Assembly (NCBI GenBank): GCA_023412455.1
Contig: JAEYNQ010000167.1
Location: 1-16,781, forward strand
DNA length: 16,781 bases
Direction: 5' to 3'
Source: Bacillota bacterium
GTDB lineage: Bacteria > Bacillota > Clostridia > Lachnospirales > Cellulosilyticaceae
The notes under the pieces are model-generated. The model searched no databases, was not told where the DNA came from, and saw only the letters and a list, made by a program, of their open reading frames with translations. Positions 1-8,675 of this stretch are shown piece after piece. The position numbers and the translations under genes are program-made. Numbering within the stretch: the first letter of the stretch is position 1; each line of letters begins with the position of its first letter.

Positions 1-236
1 CGAAAGCTCCTTATATTGTAGATCCTTCTGATAATTTTGCTTATGGCTACGATAATCTTCTTTCTATTTACTTTAAAGGACTCTATGTAAGTAATAACTG
101 CCTAGGTGGCATGTTTGCTTGGCAAAGTAGTATGGATAAGGCCAACATCCTCACTCAAGGTATGTCTCAGGCCATCCGTGATATTGGTTCATTAGAGGAT
201 GTCCTTAAAAAAGCTTATTATAGTTCTGTGCAGTAA
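1..236 (+). CDS. C-terminal end of a probable glycoside hydrolase family 18 protein (partial)
   Basis: Only the last 77 codons are present, read in the frame that starts at base 3 and ends with TAA at 234-236. The visible end contains YDNLLSIYFKGLYV followed by GGMFAWQSSMDK. This resembles the last beta strand of a GH18 TIM barrel, where a conserved Trp after a Gly-Gly-Met/Val stretch lines the substrate pocket, and where a short C-terminal helix follows. GH18 enzymes are chitinases, endo-beta-N-acetylglucosaminidases or cortical-fragment lytic enzymes. The catalytic DxxDxDxE motif would lie upstream, outside the window, so activity and any signal peptide cannot be judged. The family is inferred from this short C-terminal pattern only. 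It is transcribed towards the addB-addA-HAD unit and is separated from it by two hairpins. Confidence 0.65.
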   Translation, partial: KAPYIVDPSDNFAYGYDNLLSIYFKGLYVSNNCLGGMFAWQSSMDKANILTQGMSQAIRDIGSLEDVLKKAYYSSVQ

Positions 237-261
237 AATACGGGTGATCAGTTACTAAAAA

Positions 262-310
262 CAGGCTAAGAAAGTTTCACTTTTAAACCAAGTGAAACTT
301 TCTTAGCCTG
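262..310. terminator. Perfect 20-bp stem-loop between convergent genes
   Basis: Bases 262-281 and 291-310 are exact reverse complements (20 bp) around a 9-base loop. The hairpin starts 26 bases after the GH18 stop. On the plus strand no T-run follows it (TAAGTGG). On the minus strand it is followed by TTTTTAG. It therefore has the better terminator geometry for minus-strand transcripts, but its position suggests it also ends or protects the 3' end of the GH18 mRNA. It is probably bidirectional. Confidence 0.65.
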
Positions 311-449
311 TAAGTGGTATAAGGAAAGTATTCTTATCCCATAAAAGAGGGTTAAGAGACCCGTGAATTTCTCACCATCAACAGAATATACATGGATGCC
401 CTGTGCCTCCTAACTCATTATATATAAAATGACAAGTTAAAAAGTGACA
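311..449. other. Gene-free stretch between the convergent units
   Basis: This 139-base spacer separates the two hairpins. Reading all frames I see only open stretches of about 20 codons or less, with no convincing ribosome binding site and start. No riboswitch or RNA family is recognised. Confidence 0.5.
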
Positions 450-485
450 AACAAAAAATAGAGACTCTTCTAAAAAAGTCTCTAT
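450..485 (-). terminator. Rho-independent terminator of the addB-addA-HAD unit
   Basis: Bases 458-466 pair perfectly with 477-485 (9 bp, core AGAGACT/AGTCTCT) around a 10-base loop. On the minus strand the stem is followed by TTTTTTGT. It lies 13 bases past the stop codon of the HAD gene at 499, the classical arrangement for an intrinsic terminator. Confidence 0.88.
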
Positions 486-498
486 CTCATAGTTTCCT

Positions 499-1284
499 TT
501 AATCATATAGCCATGTCTTTACAACATCCATAACCCCATTTTCCCTATTGCTTTTAGCCGCATAGCGAGCGAGCTTCTTTAAATCCTCATGGGCATTTGC
601 CATGGCATAACTATAATAAGCCTTCTGTAATAACTCATAGTCATTCAGATAATCTCCAAATGCTGCTGTCTCTTTATAAGTAATACCTAATCCCTTTTGA
701 ATATCTTCTAAAGCCACCCCTTTGTTTACACCTAATGCCATACTATCTAACCATAGCTCTCCAGCTACAGTGGTTTGTGCTCTTCCTTCATAAGACCTTA
801 CAAAAGCTGCACTGTTTTCCTCACAACCTTTTAAATCACAAAAAGTTACTTTTAATATAGGTTCTTCTACGGCTAATAAATCTTCTACCTTCTCATACTT
901 TTTATAGTATTTTTCAATTTCCCTCATGGCTTCCTCTGGAGGTTCTTTGATATAAGCTACTTTGGGCGTACATACTACTACGCTAACGCCTTCAATACTC
1001 TGGCCTAGGGAAATAAGTTCTTTGGCTAACTCCCCTTCCATGGCATGACTTGCTAGCCTTTTATTTCCTTCCATAACCAATGCCCCATTTTCTGCAATAA
1101 AGAGCATCTCTTCTCCCAACTTTCCAAATTGAAGCTTTAAGGTAGGATAAGGTCTTCCACTGGCTACTACCCAATGTATCCCTTGCCTTTTTAGGGTTTT
1201 ATAAACTTCTTCAAAATCTGTTGGTAGCTCACCTCGTTCATTCAGTAAGGTACCATCCATATCCGTTGCTATTAATTTTATCAT
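499..1284 (-). CDS. Cof-type HAD-superfamily phosphatase
   Basis: A 261-residue soluble phosphatase of the HAD superfamily, Cof/YidA-like subgroup (class IIB cap). All four HAD motifs are visible: DMDGT at residues 8-12 (nucleophile Asp8, acid/base Asp10), ASGRPY (motif II Ser), a conserved Lys in GVNKG, and GDYLND with metal-binding Asp211 and Asp215. The length fits the family (about 260-290). Such enzymes dephosphorylate small sugar phosphates, flavin precursors or pyridoxal phosphate; the substrate cannot be read from sequence. I placed the start at 1284 rather than the longer in-frame ATG at 1323, because MIKLIATDMDG is the normal HAD N-terminus and AAAGGAG lies 5 bases before it, whereas the longer start lies inside the end of addA. 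It is the last gene of the addB-addA unit, 23 bases after addA, and a terminator follows. Confidence 0.9.
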   Translation of the reverse strand: MIKLIATDMDGTLLNERGELPTDFEEVYKTLKRQGIHWVVASGRPYPTLKLQFGKLGEEMLFIAENGALVMEGNKRLASHAMEGELAKELISLGQSIEGVSVVVCTPKVAYIKEPPEEAMREIEKYYKKYEKVEDLLAVEEPILKVTFCDLKGCEENSAAFVRSYEGRAQTTVAGELWLDSMALGVNKGVALEDIQKGLGITYKETAAFGDYLNDYELLQKAYYSYAMANAHEDLKKLARYAAKSNRENGVMDVVKTWLYD

Positions 1285-1289
1285 TTGAA

Positions 1290-1296
1290 CTCCTTT
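1290..1296 (-). promoter_or_regulatory. Ribosome binding site that fixes the HAD start
   Basis: AAAGGAG on the minus strand lies 5 bases upstream of ATG 1284-1282. It favours the 261-residue form over a form 13 residues longer. Confidence 0.75.
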
Positions 1297-1307
1297 TCTA
1301 TCTCTTG

Positions 1308-4300
1308 TTAAAGAACTACCCATTCTCCTATGCTATAAAGATAAAGCCATTTTTCTTTTACAGCTAAGCCAGTAATCTCTTTTAAGGCTTTAGCATAGAG
1401 GCTAAGTTGGATACTATAGCGAGCTTTCATCTTAGCGATGCCTTCCTCCTTATGTTGCCAGTCAATATAATCTGTCTTATAATCCACTAAGACTAGGCCA
1501 TCCTCCTCTACAAAAAAAGCATCGATAACGCCTTGAAGGAGAATCTCCTCATCCTCCGGATAGTCAGCCTGTACCTCATTCGCCTTTAAAAGATAAATAA
1601 ATTGTTTTTCTTTCCAAAGCTTCTTTGACGCCGCCATACGTCTAACAACTAAAGAGTTAGCAAACTGAGAAAGCTTATGATAATCTATGAGTGGAAGAAC
1701 ATCTTCTTCTAATCTGTGTTCCCTTACGAGTTGCTCTACTTGTTTTTTAATTTCTTCTGGCAAAGTGACGGTCAAATAATCCCACTGTTCAAACAACGTA
1801 TGGATTAAAGTTCCTCTTTGGGTGGGCTTTAAACTTTCTTGTTGTCTGATAAAATAAGGCACTTCCTTTTGTTTTTCTAGATTGCCCTCAAAAGCTGTAG
1901 CTCCTTGTTGAGGCATCACATTCAGTTTCTTTAAATCGGATACAGAAACTTTAGTGGGTAAAAGACTGGCCTTTTGATGGGCATATTCAAAATTAAGACG
2001 CCTGTAAATCTCTTCTTTATATTGTCCAAAAACTTTTTCAGGTTGCCATTTCTCTAAAAGCGCTTTATTACTCTCTGTTAGTTCCTTGCGTTTCTCATCT
2101 TGCATTCTTAAATCAGAGGGGTGCCACAGTGTAAGCTGCCAACGCGCTCGTCCTTCCAGTTGGTAGTTGAGGGCTAAACCTCTATCTTCTCTAAGTTCCT
2201 TTAAATCAGGGTGGGCATAAAGAGCCATGCCTATCCAGTTCAGATAGGAACCCCCTCGCTTGATACCTAAAGGCAAAAGAGCCTTCGTTTTACGTTCTCC
2301 ATAGACACTCCAACTAGCCATTTTCTTATCTATATCACCTATGACACCTGTGATAAATAATTTTTCTTTAGCCCGTGTTAAGGCCACGTAGAGTACCCGC
2401 ATTTCCTCGGAAATATTCTCACTGATAATCTGATTTTTAATCACCATTTTAGGAATAGTAGGGTATTTAATATGGCGATCAACATCTACATAATCTGGTC
2501 CTAATCCAAGCTCACTATGTTGAAGGACACTCTTCATAATATCTTGATTATTAAACTTTTTATCTGTATTACAAAGAAAGACAATGCCAAATTCCAACCC
2601 TTTGCTTTTGTGAATACTCATAATACGTACTAGGTTATCATTATCTCCCACCAATTTCGCTTCCTCTAATCCCTCTGAAGTCTCCATAAGGCGATCTAAG
2701 TAGTCTATAAAACTACAAAGTTTCCCATTACTGTTTTTCTCATATTCTTCAGCATACTTTTTTAACATTCTAAGATTTGCTTTTTTCTTAGCTCCTGTTG
2801 GTAGCATGCTCACATAGCGATAATACCCTGTTTCTACATAGAGGTTAGAAAGAAGTTCCTCTAGACTCATTTGAGGTCTTTCTTCTCGCCACCTTTTTAA
2901 ATCCTCTATAAAACTTTTAACCTTTTCACTAGCTACTTGTAACCGTACGGCTTCTTCCATAGCCGCATAAAAGCTATCGCCTTCTAAGGTTTTCCTTAAA
3001 ATCACGAGCTCATCTAAGCTTACACCTACAATAGGGGAGCGTAGCACTGTCAGAAGAGGAATATCTTGTAGGGGATTATCAATAATTTTAAGGAGGGCTA
3101 TAAGTGTTTGCACTTCCAAGGCTTCAAAAAAGCTACTTCCTAATTCCGCATAAGCACCTATTCCTTTTTGAAGAAGTGCCTTCTCAAAAATCTCTGCTTT
3201 CCCTTTGGTCGCCCTTAAGAGAATCACAATATCCTTTGGTTCTACTGGCCGATAGTCTCCTAGTTCTTTATCAAAAACATGGGTGGGATTACTTTCTCCT
3301 TTAAGGAGCTTTTCAATCAAATGAGCTACTAAAAGGGCTTCCTTCTCTACCTTTTTAAGGTCTCCTAATTCACCTTCCTCTTCATCCTCCTCTTCACTAT
3401 TTTCTTCTAGCAAATGAAGTTCAATAGGTCCAGAAAGAGCCCCCTCTTCTAAAACTTCTAAGTTCCCCTCTGTATAGAGATTTCCTACCTTTAGACGAGC
3501 AAACTCATCATACTCTAACTCACCTACTTCATGACTCATTAATTGTTCAAAAAGTTCATTGGCACCTTCTAATATATTTTCACGGCTTCTAAAGTTTTGA
3601 GAGAGGTCGATGCATAACTCCTTAACGTTGTTTTCCTGATCCAAGCTATATTTTTCCCACTGCTCATATTTACGCGCAAAAATAAGAGGGTTGGCTAAAC
3701 GGAAGCGATAAATACTTTGTTTCATATCCCCTACCATAAATCGGGTAGGCCCCTTTTCTTTGCTCCCTTCTGCAATCGCTTTTAAAATCGTCTCTTGCAC
3801 GGTATTACTATCTTGATATTCATCGATATAAATTTCTTCGTAGAACTCACTTAATTCTTTAGCGGCCTCGGTATAAGTTACCTCTATCAGCTGTCCCTTT
3901 TCATCACATACAGGCTCAATCAGGGCTTGCATACAATAATGCTCAAGATCACTGTAATCCACCAAACCAGCTTCTAGCTTGGCCTCTTTATACCTCTCCT
4001 CAAAGCAGGTAATAAGCTCTGCCAAAGCTTTCATCAAGCCTCCTACCTTAGGAATATGTGCTAAAAGCTTTTCATCCTTGAGGAATACTGTATCCCCCTT
4101 TAAGCTCTTTACCACTTCCTTTATCAGCTCACGATAGCTCTTTACTCTCTCCTTCAGTCCCTCATCACACTCTTGCTTTTTACTTGGCAACCTACCAAAC
4201 TGCGTTTGCTCAATAGCAGTTATGATTTCTCCTAAAGAACTTTCCTCTGTCACTTCCTTAAGAGAGGCATAGTCCATCTCTAAGGTGGCTTGATAGAGTA

Positions 4301-5051
4301 CAGGCCCATTGGGTTTGTTACAAATAGTCAATGCTTCCTCATAGAGGGTTTGTAAATCCATGACTTGTGAAAGAAAATAGGCTTTCATCTGCTTAGCCCA
4401 AGGACTTTCTTCTAATTGCTCATAGGTTTTTTCAAAAAGAGCTACCTTTTCCTCTAACCACATCTTTGGAAAAGGAGTACTTTTAGAGAACGTATGAATA
4501 TCTATGATTAAACTGACCAATGGACTAAGGCCTTGAACATTGCCATAAACCTCTGCTAATTTTAGAAAATCCTCATCCTCTTCTGCAAACTTATCCTCTA
4601 GAAGTTGTTCCAAAAGCTCTAATTTCATCAAAGCTAACTCCGCCTGATTACCTACTCTTAAGTTGGGGTCAATTCCTAATCGATGAAAGTAGGCTTTAAT
4701 AACCTTTAAACAAAAGGAATGAATAGTTGAAATAGATGCCATAGGCAAAAGAGAAAGTTGCTTTTCTAAATAGGCAATTTGCTTTTCTCCCTCTTCTTTA
4801 GCCTGTAAAAGGGCAATTTGCTCTGTTAATTTACTAGCAATACGTTCCTTCATTTCATTGGCAGCGGCACTGGTAAAAGTCACAATCAAAAAACGTTCAA
4901 TCGGAATAGGTTCTTCTTCTTTATTTCCTACGATTCGTTTGACAACCCGCTCTGTCAGTACAGCTGTTTTACCAGAACCTGCAGCTGCTGATACTAAAAT
5001 ATTAGCGCCACGTTGATGAATAGCTGCTTCTTGGGCTTTAGTCCATGCCAT
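1308..5051 (-). CDS. addA: ATP-dependent helicase/nuclease subunit A (AddA)
   Basis: This is the 1247-residue motor and nuclease subunit of AddAB, which unwinds and resects double-strand breaks and loads RecA. An SF1A (UvrD-like) helicase core is evident: Walker A SAAAGSGKT at residues 21-29, Walker B YIDEYQDSN with Asp410-Glu411, and motif VI VALTRA around 889-894. The C-terminal PD-(D/E)XK nuclease shows Asp1177 in GVIDAFF and DYKTD with Asp1190 and Lys1192. Length is normal for the family (about 1200-1250). A strongly acidic stretch at roughly residues 548-565 (EEEDEEEGE) lies between helicase motifs and looks like a surface loop. The ATG at 5051 is preceded by AGGAGG nine bases upstream, inside addB. 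The first 14 bases overlap the end of addB, so translation is probably coupled. It would act in the cytoplasm at broken chromosome ends as a heterodimer with AddB. Confidence 0.97.
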   Translation of the reverse strand: MAWTKAQEAAIHQRGANILVSAAAGSGKTAVLTERVVKRIVGNKEEEPIPIERFLIVTFTSAAANEMKERIASKLTEQIALLQAKEEGEKQIAYLEKQLSLLPMASISTIHSFCLKVIKAYFHRLGIDPNLRVGNQAELALMKLELLEQLLEDKFAEEDEDFLKLAEVYGNVQGLSPLVSLIIDIHTFSKSTPFPKMWLEEKVALFEKTYEQLEESPWAKQMKAYFLSQVMDLQTLYEEALTICNKPNGPVLYQATLEMDYASLKEVTEESSLGEIITAIEQTQFGRLPSKKQECDEGLKERVKSYRELIKEVVKSLKGDTVFLKDEKLLAHIPKVGGLMKALAELITCFEERYKEAKLEAGLVDYSDLEHYCMQALIEPVCDEKGQLIEVTYTEAAKELSEFYEEIYIDEYQDSNTVQETILKAIAEGSKEKGPTRFMVGDMKQSIYRFRLANPLIFARKYEQWEKYSLDQENNVKELCIDLSQNFRSRENILEGANELFEQLMSHEVGELEYDEFARLKVGNLYTEGNLEVLEEGALSGPIELHLLEENSEEEDEEEGELGDLKKVEKEALLVAHLIEKLLKGESNPTHVFDKELGDYRPVEPKDIVILLRATKGKAEIFEKALLQKGIGAYAELGSSFFEALEVQTLIALLKIIDNPLQDIPLLTVLRSPIVGVSLDELVILRKTLEGDSFYAAMEEAVRLQVASEKVKSFIEDLKRWREERPQMSLEELLSNLYVETGYYRYVSMLPTGAKKKANLRMLKKYAEEYEKNSNGKLCSFIDYLDRLMETSEGLEEAKLVGDNDNLVRIMSIHKSKGLEFGIVFLCNTDKKFNNQDIMKSVLQHSELGLGPDYVDVDRHIKYPTIPKMVIKNQIISENISEEMRVLYVALTRAKEKLFITGVIGDIDKKMASWSVYGERKTKALLPLGIKRGGSYLNWIGMALYAHPDLKELREDRGLALNYQLEGRARWQLTLWHPSDLRMQDEKRKELTESNKALLEKWQPEKVFGQYKEEIYRRLNFEYAHQKASLLPTKVSVSDLKKLNVMPQQGATAFEGNLEKQKEVPYFIRQQESLKPTQRGTLIHTLFEQWDYLTVTLPEEIKKQVEQLVREHRLEEDVLPLIDYHKLSQFANSLVVRRMAASKKLWKEKQFIYLLKANEVQADYPEDEEILLQGVIDAFFVEEDGLVLVDYKTDYIDWQHKEEGIAKMKARYSIQLSLYAKALKEITGLAVKEKWLYLYSIGEWVVL

Positions 5052-8000
5052 TATTTTCTTCCTCCTCTACCTGCTGTGCTAAGCGTTTCCAAATTTCTTC
5101 TTTCTCCAAATGGGGCATCTGTTCATACTCATTATCTGGTTCCCCCTCATTAAATTGACAAATAGTCTTGTACTTGCAATAAGTACAAGGCTCCTTATCA
5201 CCTAGTTTATAGGGTTTGGCACTTACCTTTCCCTCTAATATTTCACGCCCCAACTCCCGAATGGTCTCTATAATGTGTTGTTCCAATTCTCCAAACTGCT
5301 CCAGTGTGGCGACAGAAGAACCTTTCTTAAGACTGCCATCCTTATTCATACTTACAGGAACAGTCATTCCACTTTTAGTCTTATCGAATGCTTCAATGAC
5401 CTCTTCTTTTTCCAGTGCTAAGCCTGAAAGCTTAAACTGTTTTAAGTTATTACTCTCTAACTCTTCTTCTGTCATCCCTGCTTTATAGTCTACATAAGGA
5501 TTGGCAATATGAAAGTAAAAAACCCCTCCTGGTTCATAGCCTTTATTTAATTTTAAGTAAGCATCCAAATAAAGTAATAGCTGTAATTGTAAACCATAGT
5601 AAACTTCTAATAAACTAAAGTTTTTATTCCCTGTTTTATAATCTAATATCTTAATATAGCTTTCGTTTTCGCTCTTATAATAAACATCTACTCGGTCAAT
5701 TTGTCCTGTAATAAAAAGCTTACGACTCTCATCAATGGCTATCTCAATAGGAGGTAAAGTGGCTCCCTCTGCAAAATTAATCTCATAGCCCTTAGGAACA
5801 AACTCTCCCTTTCTAAGTTGTTCCGTTAAAGCTTGTATAGCTCTTTTGGTCATCTTCTCCACTTTAGAAAGTGTATATTTAAATCGGCCTTCTTGTCTCT
5901 GGGCAGCATTTACCCTATCTACCGCTACTTGGGTGGCCCGTTTAATCCCATAGGCCATTTGCTCAGGAGTCGCCTCTACCCAAGTGGTATCTAAGAGTTC
6001 TAATTCCTTAGGATATTGCTCCAAGGTAAAATGAAAAAGTGTTCCAATTTGGGCACTATCCCATTGAAAGAGACGGCGTTCCTCTGCTTTAATCCCATAG
6101 CGCATAAAATAACAACAAGCACAGTTTCTAAAGCTTTCCAAACGGGTAATACTGGTTTTTAGTTCATCTGGATAAAGGAGTGCTGTCGTTTCCTTATCTA
6201 AATAATGTTGTTGATTGGTATAAAATAAATAGTGGGTTAGCCCTTCTAACTTTTCTCTCCACTTGGAGCTCTCCTTATACCAACTTACAATATCCTTCCA
6301 GTCTTCTTCTCGTTCCTGCCCATCTAAGAAGCTTCTTAGCTTGCTTCCTATATAGCCAAAGGTAGGAAGAGGACGTGTCACTTCCTGTAATACGGTCTCC
6401 TCTTTAGCTTCTTCCTCTTTTCTAAAAAGTCTTTTGAGCCGGTAGTAAACCATAGAGGGCCTTAAAAGCTTCCCATTGTCATCTGCTAGTGGACTACTTA
6501 CAAAAAGCTTATGGGTTGCCCGAGTAAGGGCTGTATAAACTGCAAATTGCCCTGCATAAAGTTTGGAACTTACCAGGGTTTCATAAAGTCTTTCTTTTTC
6601 ATTACTTTGTCCCTTACACAAGCCTTCAAAGACTACCTTATCCATATCCGTAAAAAGAGCAAGTCCTTCATCTACCTGTGGAATAAGCCCTTCATTCGTT
6701 CCCAGTATAAACATGGCTCTAATACGAGGCAAACGGGTGCGGTCCAAGGTTCCAATAAGTACCTGGTCTTTAGCTGGTGGAATAATTCCCATCTTGAGAT
6801 AAGAAAAGCTGGTGTTAATAATCCGTTTATAAAGGTTCAAACGGATGGGCTGTTCACCTAACAACTCCACTAAGCGTTCAAAAATCATCATAACTTGTCC
6901 CCAAATCTGGGTATGCTCTAATTCTAAAAGGCGATTCCCTTCTTGCTTATACCCTTCAATACGGTGTTGGAGTGTCGTATAAGCCTGAATATCCTCTAGG
7001 AAGTAATAAAGGGCCGTTGTAATCCTTTGTATGGTTAACTCCTTTTCATTTTTTAAATAAGCTTCAAAGTGATCTAAAGGCTTCAATATGGCCAGTCGTG
7101 TTTGATTAATTTGTTCCTCATTCCAAATGTCATCTTCTTTTGCAAAGCACCAAGACTCATGCCATTTTCTTTTTCCTTTTATACCATAAGCTAAAAGATA
7201 GTTTTCTAGTTGATCAATGTCGGACATTTCCAAGCCTAACATACCTGTTCGCAAAAAAACCATCATACTTTTATAAGAATAGGAAGAGGTCAGAACTTCT
7301 AATAGTCCTTCTATTACAGCCACTAAACTATTGGTATGAATATTGCGCTTCATATCTAAGAAATAAGGAATCTCATATTCTTTAAAAATACTTTTTAAAT
7401 CAGAAGTATAACCTCCTAAATCCCCTACAATAAGGGCAATGTCACGATATCTATAGCCCTTATCTCTTATTAAATGTAATATTTCCCTAGCTGTTTCTTC
7501 GACTTCTTGATTCTTACTACCATAGAGAGCCAATTTTAAATGAGGACTTTCCTCCTCATAAGCTGGACTATAATTTTTAAGATAATTCTTTTCCAAATAA
7601 AGAAGCTCAGGTGACTTCTTTAATTCCGGACTAGGCTCTAGATATCGGGTGGTATAGGTCACCTGACTGGCCTTACAAAGAGCCATTAAACGTTGATAGG
7701 TACGGATACTTTCATAAAAAGGGTGCGTCTCCCGAACACTTTGTTCTAGCTCATAAATACCATCACTGGGTAAGGTAATAATAACTTTTGGGCAAACCTT
7801 CATAAGTTCTCCTAAAAGAGTGAGCTGTGGCCCAGTAAAGCCATAAAACCCGTCTATCCATAACATCGTTTGGGCTAATGATGTACTTTGGGACACCCTT
7901 TGTGCCAATAAAGTCATATTTTTCTCAGCCGTTAAATACTTGCCTTGCATAACTTCTTGAAAAGCATCATAAATTCGTTCAATATCTTGTAATTTACTAC

Positions 8001-8454
8001 GAAACAAAGCAGAAGTATGTTCTCCTTTTCTAAAGTCGCCCAAGGTTTGTGTAGACACCCCTGCTTGTTCAAAAATAGTAATAAGGCGATTCATCTCTTC
8101 AATGAAGCCTGTATCTTGACTGTTTTTTTTAAAAAAGACCAGTTCTTTTTTATGCTCCTCTATAATCTTTTTTAAAATCATCATCCGTTCTAAATCCTCG
8201 ATGATAGGAAGCTGTGGTTTTCCTAATTCCTTAAATACTTGCCTTGTTAATGTATCAAAACTAGCTACTTCCACATAAAGTAACCCAGGATAAAACTGAT
8301 GGGCCAAGTGGTCCTGGGTTTCTAATGAAAATTGTTCTGGAACTAAAAGCATAAGGGGAGTATAAGCTTTTTCCTTAAGTTCTTTCCTTATTTGTTCATA
8401 GCAATAGGTTGTCTTTCCACTAGAGGCCCTTCCTAAAATAAATTCAACTGGCAT
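5038..8454 (-). CDS. addB: ATP-dependent helicase/deoxyribonuclease subunit B (AddB)
   Basis: This is the 1138-residue partner of AddA. It carries a nucleotide-binding Walker A, GRASSGKT, at residues 8-15. Known AddB proteins have a helicase-like fold that does not drive unwinding but recognises Chi, plus a nuclease that cuts the other strand. The C-terminal nuclease shows Asp920 (GQIDRVD) and DYKTG with Asp938 and Lys940. The iron-sulfur staple expected in AddB is present: one upstream Cys in the group C778/C780/C781 (RNCACC), and the CxxCx5C triplet C1090, C1093, C1099 (CTYCKYKTIC). The doublet at 780-781 is extra, so which upstream Cys ligates the cluster is uncertain. Start ATG 8454 has AAAGGAG six bases upstream. 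It is the first gene of the unit and overlaps addA by 14 bases in a different frame. Confidence 0.97.
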   Translation of the reverse strand: MPVEFILGRASSGKTTYCYEQIRKELKEKAYTPLMLLVPEQFSLETQDHLAHQFYPGLLYVEVASFDTLTRQVFKELGKPQLPIIEDLERMMILKKIIEEHKKELVFFKKNSQDTGFIEEMNRLITIFEQAGVSTQTLGDFRKGEHTSALFRSKLQDIERIYDAFQEVMQGKYLTAEKNMTLLAQRVSQSTSLAQTMLWIDGFYGFTGPQLTLLGELMKVCPKVIITLPSDGIYELEQSVRETHPFYESIRTYQRLMALCKASQVTYTTRYLEPSPELKKSPELLYLEKNYLKNYSPAYEEESPHLKLALYGSKNQEVEETAREILHLIRDKGYRYRDIALIVGDLGGYTSDLKSIFKEYEIPYFLDMKRNIHTNSLVAVIEGLLEVLTSSYSYKSMMVFLRTGMLGLEMSDIDQLENYLLAYGIKGKRKWHESWCFAKEDDIWNEEQINQTRLAILKPLDHFEAYLKNEKELTIQRITTALYYFLEDIQAYTTLQHRIEGYKQEGNRLLELEHTQIWGQVMMIFERLVELLGEQPIRLNLYKRIINTSFSYLKMGIIPPAKDQVLIGTLDRTRLPRIRAMFILGTNEGLIPQVDEGLALFTDMDKVVFEGLCKGQSNEKERLYETLVSSKLYAGQFAVYTALTRATHKLFVSSPLADDNGKLLRPSMVYYRLKRLFRKEEEAKEETVLQEVTRPLPTFGYIGSKLRSFLDGQEREEDWKDIVSWYKESSKWREKLEGLTHYLFYTNQQHYLDKETTALLYPDELKTSITRLESFRNCACCYFMRYGIKAEERRLFQWDSAQIGTLFHFTLEQYPKELELLDTTWVEATPEQMAYGIKRATQVAVDRVNAAQRQEGRFKYTLSKVEKMTKRAIQALTEQLRKGEFVPKGYEINFAEGATLPPIEIAIDESRKLFITGQIDRVDVYYKSENESYIKILDYKTGNKNFSLLEVYYGLQLQLLLYLDAYLKLNKGYEPGGVFYFHIANPYVDYKAGMTEEELESNNLKQFKLSGLALEKEEVIEAFDKTKSGMTVPVSMNKDGSLKKGSSVATLEQFGELEQHIIETIRELGREILEGKVSAKPYKLGDKEPCTYCKYKTICQFNEGEPDNEYEQMPHLEKEEIWKRLAQQVEEEENNGMD

Positions 8455-8502
8455 AGGTGGCTCCTTTCCACTTTTAAATGTTATCTATTAAATCCTTTAT
8501 TC

Positions 8503-8544
8503 TAAATACTTCATTTTAAATACTTCATTTTAAATACTTATTTT
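8503..8544. repeat. 14-bp tandem repeat in the addB leader (two exact copies plus a partial third)
   Basis: The plus-strand unit TAAATACTTCATTT occurs exactly at 8503-8516 and 8517-8530. A third copy at 8531-8544 keeps the first nine bases and then diverges. It lies between the likely addB promoter and the addB start, so it would be transcribed in the 5' leader. Confidence 0.85.
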
Positions 8545-8591
8545 GTATATCTTAAGAGTATATTACTTTTTTACTATAGCCTTTACCCCTT

Positions 8592-8621
8592 ATTATACGC
8601 CTCTTACCCAAAATCAGTAAA
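8592..8621 (-). promoter_or_regulatory. Candidate sigma-A promoter of addB-addA-HAD
   Basis: On the minus strand TTTACT (8621-8616) is followed after 18 bases by a perfect TATAAT (8597-8592). This would give a leader of about 130 bases before the addB ATG. The -35 match is only 4 of 6, and it overlaps the terminator of the preceding gene. Confidence 0.5.
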
Positions 8622-8648
8622 GGGAGTGCATAACTCTTGCACTCCCTT
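8612..8648 (-). terminator. Hairpin terminator after the TPR-like gene
   Basis: Bases 8620-8630 and 8638-8648 form a perfect 11-bp stem (AAGGGAGTGCA and its complement) with a 7-base loop, 27 bases past the stop at 8676. On the minus strand the following T-run is interrupted (TACTGATTTTGG), so termination may be leaky and let some transcripts continue into addB. Confidence 0.7.
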
Positions 8649-8675
8649 ATAAGTTCTCTATTAATTTTCTCACTA

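Noticed and set aside
370..415. Minus-strand stretch with AGGAGG and CACAGGGC resembling part of a cyclic-di-GMP-I riboswitch
   Set aside because: The conserved GCAAAGCC region and the paired helices of that riboswitch are absent, and no gene follows in the right direction; the similarity is a short chance match.
1285..1323. Longer N-terminus of the HAD phosphatase starting at 1323
   Set aside because: It would add 13 residues (MGSSLTRDRKGVQ) unlike the family and lie across the end of addA; a good ribosome binding site precedes the start at 1284 instead.
3104..7385. Plus-strand open frames opposite addA and addB (3104-3304, 5216-5488, 6180-6365, 6511-6861, 7140-7385)
   Set aside because: They lie fully antisense to two well-supported genes, have composition explained by the complementary strand, and show no recognisable domain.
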